This document shows positions 6,911 through 10,501 of a stretch of DNA of 10,501 nucleotides, one piece after another. The position numbers and the translations under genes are program-made. Source of the stretch: Verrucomicrobia subdivision 3 bacterium UBA693 (GTDB taxonomy: Bacteria > Verrucomicrobiota > Verrucomicrobiia > Limisphaerales > UBA8199); NCBI GenBank assembly GCA_002298785.1, contig DBMR01000050.1, positions 1 through 10,501 of the forward strand, read 5' to 3'. The notes beneath the pieces were generated by a model. The model made no database searches. It was not told the DNA's origin and was given only the letters and a program-made list of their open reading frames with translations. Numbering within the stretch: position 1 is the first letter of the stretch; every line of letters begins with the position of its first letter.

Positions 6911-8728
6911 TCAACCCGTTCCTCCCCTGGCGGGAAGGCGCACGGTAATGGTGGTTCCTTGTTTTGCCCCCGATCTTACTTCGCACGTTCCACCCAAAGC
7001 CATGGCGCGCTCCCGCATATTGGTAAGGCCCAATCCCCGCCGCCGCGATCGGGCTGAAGTGCTGATCGGCGGGCCAAAGCCACGGCCGTCATCCTGGATC
7101 TTCAGGACCAGGAAACGGTCAACCAGGGTGATCGCCACGCTAACGGTTTCTGCTTTGGCATGTTTCTGCACGTTGCTCAGGGCTTCCTGTACGATCCGAA
7201 ACAGTCCCAACTCCACCGCCGGCGGGAGCCGGCGATCGAGGCCGGAAATACGGCAATCGATAGTGAGTTGGGTCTGGGATTGAACCTCCCGGCAGAGATT
7301 GCGGGTCGCTTCCGTGAACCCCAGCTCATCGAGCTCCACCGGGCGCAGGTTGCGGGCGATTCGGCGATTTTCCTCCAGCGCCTGAATGAGCAACCGGTCA
7401 CAGCGCGCCAAGATTTCCCGGGACGCCGGGCTGAAGCTGTTCGTGCCAGAGTCCACCACTTTACGCAGCCGCATTTTAGCGGAAGCGATGATTTGGTTCA
7501 CGCCATCATGCAACTCCCGAGCCACGCGCCAGCGCTCGGCCTCCTGCGCCTCGATGATGCGCCGCTGGGTCGTTCGCAAGTCTTCCTCGGTCCTTTTGCG
7601 GTCGGTGACATCGTGCGCGATCCCCACCGTGCCGATGGGTCGGCCTTGCCCATCGAGCACCGGCGATTTGACGGTTTCAAACCACCGCGTGCTGCCGTCC
7701 GCGGCCACTACATGATGTTCGTACACGGCAGGGCGCCGCCAAGCCATCACCTCCTGGTCCTCCCGGGAGCGCTGCTCGGCTCCTTTGGGCGCCAGGCCAA
7801 ACAAGGTTTGCCCGATGATTTCCTCCCTGGCCTGGCCATAAACCCTGGCGAAGGCCTCATTGCAATCGAGGAACCGCCCCTGCTCATCCCGCAACCAGGC
7901 CGGGTCCGAAATGTTGTCAAGAATCGCCTGCTGGCGGCGCTGGCTCTCCTGCAACTTCGCCTCCACCGCTTTTCTTTCGGTAATGTCGCGCACCACCCCG
8001 ACCAGTCCTACGATCTCCCCTTTCGCGTCATTTTGAAGGGTGGCGCTGACCTCAGCAGTAAAACGATGCCCCGACAGACTAACTAACACATACTCCTGAT
8101 TGCGCAGTATTCCCGCTGTCAAGAGCGTGACAATTCCATCCCGGGCCCTCTTGTGATCTTCCGGGCAAATAAAGTCAAAAATGGACCTTTGCAGTAACGG
8201 CGCTTCCGTTACGCACCCCAACATCTTCACCGCCTGATGGTTAACCCCGGTTATCCGCCCATCGACCGTGGTTTGAAACAAGGCGTCAGGCAGAATCTCA
8301 AGTAACTCTCGGTAATGATCCTTGCTGGCTCGCAACGCAGCCGTCGTCTCCTGCAACCGCACAATGGTGGTTACGCGAGCAAGGAATTCGTTTAAATCAA
8401 GGGGCTTGACCAGGTATTCGTCGGCTCCCGCTTCAAACCCGGCGACCATCTCCGAAGGCGAAATCGCGCCACCCGATACCAGCACCACAAATACATCCTT
8501 AATACTACCCTCGGCCTTGATGTTGCGGCAGACTTCGACCCCGCTCACGTCGGGCAGCATGACATCCAACAGTACCAAATCCGGTCGCTTCTCCCGGGCC
8601 ACCTCGAATGCCTTTTGCCCTGTGGTGGCCTCCCAAACCTCGTATCCTTTGGAGCGCAGAAGCATGCAATAGAGCTGCAGCAGACCTGGCTCATCATCCA
8701 CCACGAGTATGCGACTGTTGCTGTTCAT
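6911..8728 (-). CDS. Soluble hybrid sensor histidine kinase (REC-PAS-PAS-HisKA_3-HATPase)
   Basis: A cytoplasmic kinase of 605 residues with no membrane segment. The N-terminal receiver spans about 5-122: D11-D12 (ILVVDDEPG), phosphoacceptor D55 (LVLLDVMLPD), S85 and K108 (YLVKPLD). Two PAS domains follow, at about 136-250 (ending GVVRDITERK) and 262-378 (ending GIAHDVTDRK), joined by short helices. The HisKA_3 dimerisation domain has the phosphorylated histidine H407 in ARELHDGVNQ. The HATPase domain (about 500-600) shows the N box (EALSNVQKHA, N519), the G1 box (DDGRGFG) and GLGLTNMRERA. This is the HPK7 class, which pairs with NarL-type regulators such as the one converging from the other side. 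A receiver at the N-terminus means an upstream kinase may control it; the PAS domains may sense a ligand or redox state. The start MNSNSRILVVDDEPG fits the family; a GAGG sits almost next to the ATG. Confidence 0.94.
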   Translation of the reverse strand: MNSNSRILVVDDEPGLLQLYCMLLRSKGYEVWEATTGQKAFEVAREKRPDLVLLDVMLPDVSGVEVCRNIKAEGSIKDVFVVLVSGGAISPSEMVAGFEAGADEYLVKPLDLNEFLARVTTIVRLQETTAALRASKDHYRELLEILPDALFQTTVDGRITGVNHQAVKMLGCVTEAPLLQRSIFDFICPEDHKRARDGIVTLLTAGILRNQEYVLVSLSGHRFTAEVSATLQNDAKGEIVGLVGVVRDITERKAVEAKLQESQRRQQAILDNISDPAWLRDEQGRFLDCNEAFARVYGQAREEIIGQTLFGLAPKGAEQRSREDQEVMAWRRPAVYEHHVVAADGSTRWFETVKSPVLDGQGRPIGTVGIAHDVTDRKRTEEDLRTTQRRIIEAQEAERWRVARELHDGVNQIIASAKMRLRKVVDSGTNSFSPASREILARCDRLLIQALEENRRIARNLRPVELDELGFTEATRNLCREVQSQTQLTIDCRISGLDRRLPPAVELGLFRIVQEALSNVQKHAKAETVSVAITLVDRFLVLKIQDDGRGFGPPISTSARSRRRGLGLTNMRERAMALGGTCEVRSGAKQGTTITVRLPARGGTG

Positions 8729-8751
8729 GCCTCAGCGTCAAAACAGTGTTA

Positions 8752-8970
8752 ATGCCTGCAAGCCTATCATTTCCGGCCACCAAACCAATCAGAAAATTCA
8801 CGCCACCTTGGCGACGAGATCACGGTCCTGACCACCTTCCCGAGGTTACCGCCGCACGGGCTTTTGCCCGCGAAATTCTCCCTCCCGTTCGCAAGCTCGG
8901 GATGGAAAATGATCGATTTATGGCAGCACGGATCCCTCGTGAATACCTGGTTGAGCGTTACCGGGACTAA
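8752..8970 (+). CDS. Weak small ORF, possible gene remnant
   Basis: An ATG at 8752 opens 72 codons ending in TAA; the same frame is open back into the antisense side of the kinase gene. No ribosome binding site is seen. The second half (ARAFAREILPPVRKLGMEND, then RIPREYLVERYRD) has a balanced, helix-friendly, charged composition unlike random read-through, while the first half is Pro-rich and unremarkable. It could be a real small protein or the 3' end of a decayed gene. I do not recognise a family. Confidence 0.22.
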   Translation: MPASLSFPATKPIRKFTPPWRRDHGPDHLPEVTAARAFAREILPPVRKLGMENDRFMAARIPREYLVERYRD

Positions 8971-9097
8971 ACCCGCAACGCAAATCCATCAGCATACCAC
9001 TCGAATCTCCCCCACGGCAAAGAACTGCACCAAATGACAGAACTCACTGCCCCGCTTAAATTTAGATGTGATTATGGATAATTTCGCAACAAGCTGT

Positions 9098-9117
9098 GCT
9101 ATCCATCCGCGGATAGC
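9098..9117. repeat. Perfect 7-bp inverted repeat with palindromic core
   Basis: GCTATCC (9098-9104) and GGATAGC (9111-9117) are a perfect inverted pair with a 6-base loop. The overlapping ATCCGCGGAT (9105-9114) is itself a 10-bp palindrome. It could be a hairpin or a dimeric regulator site in the gap upstream of two divergent genes. Nothing in the sequence shows which, and a site of this size can arise by chance. Confidence 0.3.
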
Positions 9118-9440
9118 CATTAATTTTCTAGACATGAGACGCCGGCAGAGGCAGCCTTTCAGCCAAGCTTGAACACGATCATTACAATGGCGAAAACTAT
9201 TAGGACAACCGTGCCTGCAAACCACAAAGCTAAAGCTTCGCGCAAAGCGATTCGCCGCTTAACTGTCGATATTCGCCGACAAGCCCCTCGTTATCTTTAG
9301 GCATTCCACGTTGTACCCCAATTGTTTAGGCCCTATTCACGGAATCCAATGCTTCCTAGGACCCCACGAAATCCCACGCATCAAGACTTCGAAATTACGC
9401 TATTGATACCCCGCCGATCGAAACCCAACCAAGGGAGGCC

Positions 9441-9545
9441 ATGCGACGTTTTGGTCGTCGCAGTGCAGTAGGTCCACCATCTCTCCCAAGAAACCGAAAC
9501 ATGGGAACCGCCTCCAGCCCAATTACCTCGGAACAGAGCGGGTGA
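9441..9545 (+). CDS. Small Arg-rich ORF with a Shine-Dalgarno-like GGGAGG
   Basis: A 34-codon frame (MRRFGRRSAVGPPSLPRN...) starts at an ATG directly preceded by AAGGGAGGCC, one of the clearest ribosome-binding-like motifs in the window, though its spacing of 2 bases is short. It stops 14 bases before the ATG at 9560 of the next gene, so it could be a translated leader peptide. A 6-bp hairpin (GCGACG 9443-9448, CGTCGC 9456-9461) covers its first codons. There is no recognisable domain. A chance ORF is the main alternative. Confidence 0.2.
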   Translation: MRRFGRRSAVGPPSLPRNRNMGTASSPITSEQSG

Positions 9546-9559
9546 CTCGTCCCTAGACT

Positions 9560-10501
9560 ATGTACTTACTTAAGTTCATCTTTTCTTCTATCTGCACGCT
9601 GCTTCGTGCCAGTCTTTACCCCAAAAGCCCGTTTACCAAACGCTCCGGACGGCAATCTCGAACACCAGATGCATCGAATTTCACACCACGGATCCACGAT
9701 GTCACGCAGCAAATTGTGGCTAAGGGGGGATCAGCGGCACCCAAAGGCCGCGCACTGCCGGCTCACCGGGACCAGGATGATGGCTGGCGACTCCAAAGTG
9801 CCCTGATCTTGTTACTCCCGGCGCCGCATTCTCCCCGGGTATTTGCTGGCATTCCTCGACTAACCAGAATCGGGTGGGCGACCTTGGCCCTGGCATTTTC
9901 CAACAGCACTTCTCCTGCGATACAGAATGTGAATCTGGCTTGGATGCCAAGCCCGGATACAGAGGTTGTCGGATACTACAGTAAATATGGACCAACAAGT
10001 GGCAATTATACTAACAAAGTCGACGTCGGCAACGTTACAAATGCCACTCTCTATGGACTTGTCGAAGGCGCAACTTATTTTTTTGTTGTTACGGCGTACA
10101 ACGACTGGGGTCTGGAAAGTGACCCGTCGAATGAGGTCTCTTACACCGTTCCGTCATCCACTAACATTCCCACCGTCGCGTTGACCTCACCCACCAATGG
10201 CACGATTTGCACGGCCCCCGCCACGGTGAACCTGGCGGTCAACGTGGCAACCAACGGTCATGCCCTGACCAAGGTGCAGTACTACAACGGCACCGTATTG
10301 CTGGGTGAATCCGGGGCTGCTCCGTACAGCCTGGCGTGGACCAACATGAACGCCGGCACTTACAGCTTGAGCGCGTTGGCGGTCTTCGATGGCGGTAGCC
10401 TTCTTGCACCCTCCCCCACTAATGTGGTGATGATTAGCCCAGCGTCCATCATGGTCGCCATGAACGTGCCGGGCTGGAATTGGAGCACTGGAGGGGTGGG
10501 C
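9560..10501 (+). CDS. Secreted FN3 / Ig-like protein, 5' part (runs off the right edge)
   Basis: The frame is open from an ATG at 9560 (after a TAG at 9554) to the window end, 314 codons so far. The FN3 domain spans about residues 120-198 (NVNLAWMPSPDTEVVGYYSK, then GNYTNKVDVGNVTNATLYGL, ending NEVSYTVP) and clearly matches the FN3 domain of the big repeat protein at 2149. A bacterial Ig-like domain (Big_7 type) follows at about 202-292 (ALTKVQYYNGTVLLGESG, then APYSLAWTNMNAGTYSLSAL). Such proteins are exported surface or degradative proteins; the functional domain lies beyond the edge. The N-terminus is uncertain: the 9560 start gives a hydrophobic opening (MYLLKFIFSSICTLL) but then about 100 unremarkable residues before a second hydrophobic stretch (IGWATLALAF) immediately before FN3. 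There is no in-frame ATG between, only GTG 9716 and TTG 9809 or 9884. The true start may therefore be one of these. Confidence 0.75.
   Translation, partial: MYLLKFIFSSICTLLRASLYPKSPFTKRSGRQSRTPDASNFTPRIHDVTQQIVAKGGSAAPKGRALPAHRDQDDGWRLQSALILLLPAPHSPRVFAGIPRLTRIGWATLALAFSNSTSPAIQNVNLAWMPSPDTEVVGYYSKYGPTSGNYTNKVDVGNVTNATLYGLVEGATYFFVVTAYNDWGLESDPSNEVSYTVPSSTNIPTVALTSPTNGTICTAPATVNLAVNVATNGHALTKVQYYNGTVLLGESGAAPYSLAWTNMNAGTYSLSALAVFDGGSLLAPSPTNVVMISPASIMVAMNVPGWNWSTGGVG

Larger units (their letters stand above)
8729..9559. other. Largely non-coding stretch between kinase and right-edge gene
   Basis: About 830 bp between two divergently read genes, so promoters for both should lie here, but I cannot name clear boxes. 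From about 8990 on the composition is more A/T-rich and mixed than the flanking genes. It holds two weak plus-strand small ORFs (8752-8970 and 9441-9545), a 7-bp inverted repeat (9098-9117), and an open minus-strand frame (8989-9225) that looks like chance. Confidence 0.45.

Noticed and set aside
7160..8086. A 308-codon open frame on the plus strand, antisense to the sensor kinase
   Set aside because: It lies wholly inside the kinase gene, whose domains are intact. Its sequence is rich in Leu, Pro, Arg and His without domain pattern, as expected from the mirror of GC-rich codons.
8989..9225. Minus-strand frame of 78 codons
   Set aside because: It is Cys- and Arg-rich, has no ribosome binding site or domain pattern, and reads through the inverted repeat at 9098-9117; likely chance.

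Overview
The window looks like a chromosomal segment of a GC-rich member of the Verrucomicrobiota, most likely a Limisphaerales/Pedosphaera-type bacterium or a metagenomic relative. This is inferred from protein style and not from a marker gene. The clues are two secreted proteins starting with a fibronectin type III (FN3) domain of the 'VTLAW.PSPD..V.GY...YGP.SGNYTN' kind, a long run of MBG (YGX-type) repeats, and a C-terminal 'YRIQFATD...RFYRA' module typical of that phylum's exported proteins. I see no rRNA, tRNA, transposase or CRISPR array.

Layout. Bases 1-1094 hold the 3' part of a diverged or decaying DUF3987-like protein whose P-loop is missing. A short ORF in another frame (1087-1401) may be its frameshifted tail or nothing. 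Bases 1402-2148 hold no convincing gene, but contain a strong 22-bp imperfect hairpin (1611-1659) and a possible minus-strand gene remnant (1929-2084). Bases 2149-5937 encode a very large secreted repeat protein: signal peptide, FN3, one variant MBG domain, ten tandem MBG repeats of 81 residues, two Ig/cadherin-like domains and a C-terminal module. Bases 6145-6882 encode a NarL/FixJ response regulator. Converging on it, with 28 bp between stop codons, is a soluble hybrid sensor kinase (8728 to 6911, minus strand: REC-PAS-PAS-HisKA_3-HATPase). Bases 8729-9559 are mostly non-coding, with two weak small ORFs. A second FN3 plus Ig-like secreted protein starts at or after 9560 and runs off the right edge.

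How the parts may work together. The kinase class (HPK7, HisKA_3) and regulator class (NarL type) are the classical partner combination, so the convergent pair is probably one signalling system. The kinase has no membrane segments, carries its own N-terminal receiver and two PAS domains, and so should sense an internal signal or be driven by another kinase. It sits between two paralogous FN3-type secreted proteins, which makes surface-protein expression a possible target; that link rests on proximity only.

No clearly new system is visible. The most unusual items are the regularity of the MBG array with a recent internal duplication, the long hairpin in the 747-bp gap, the P-loop-less DUF3987-like ORF, and the uncertain N-terminus of the right-edge gene.
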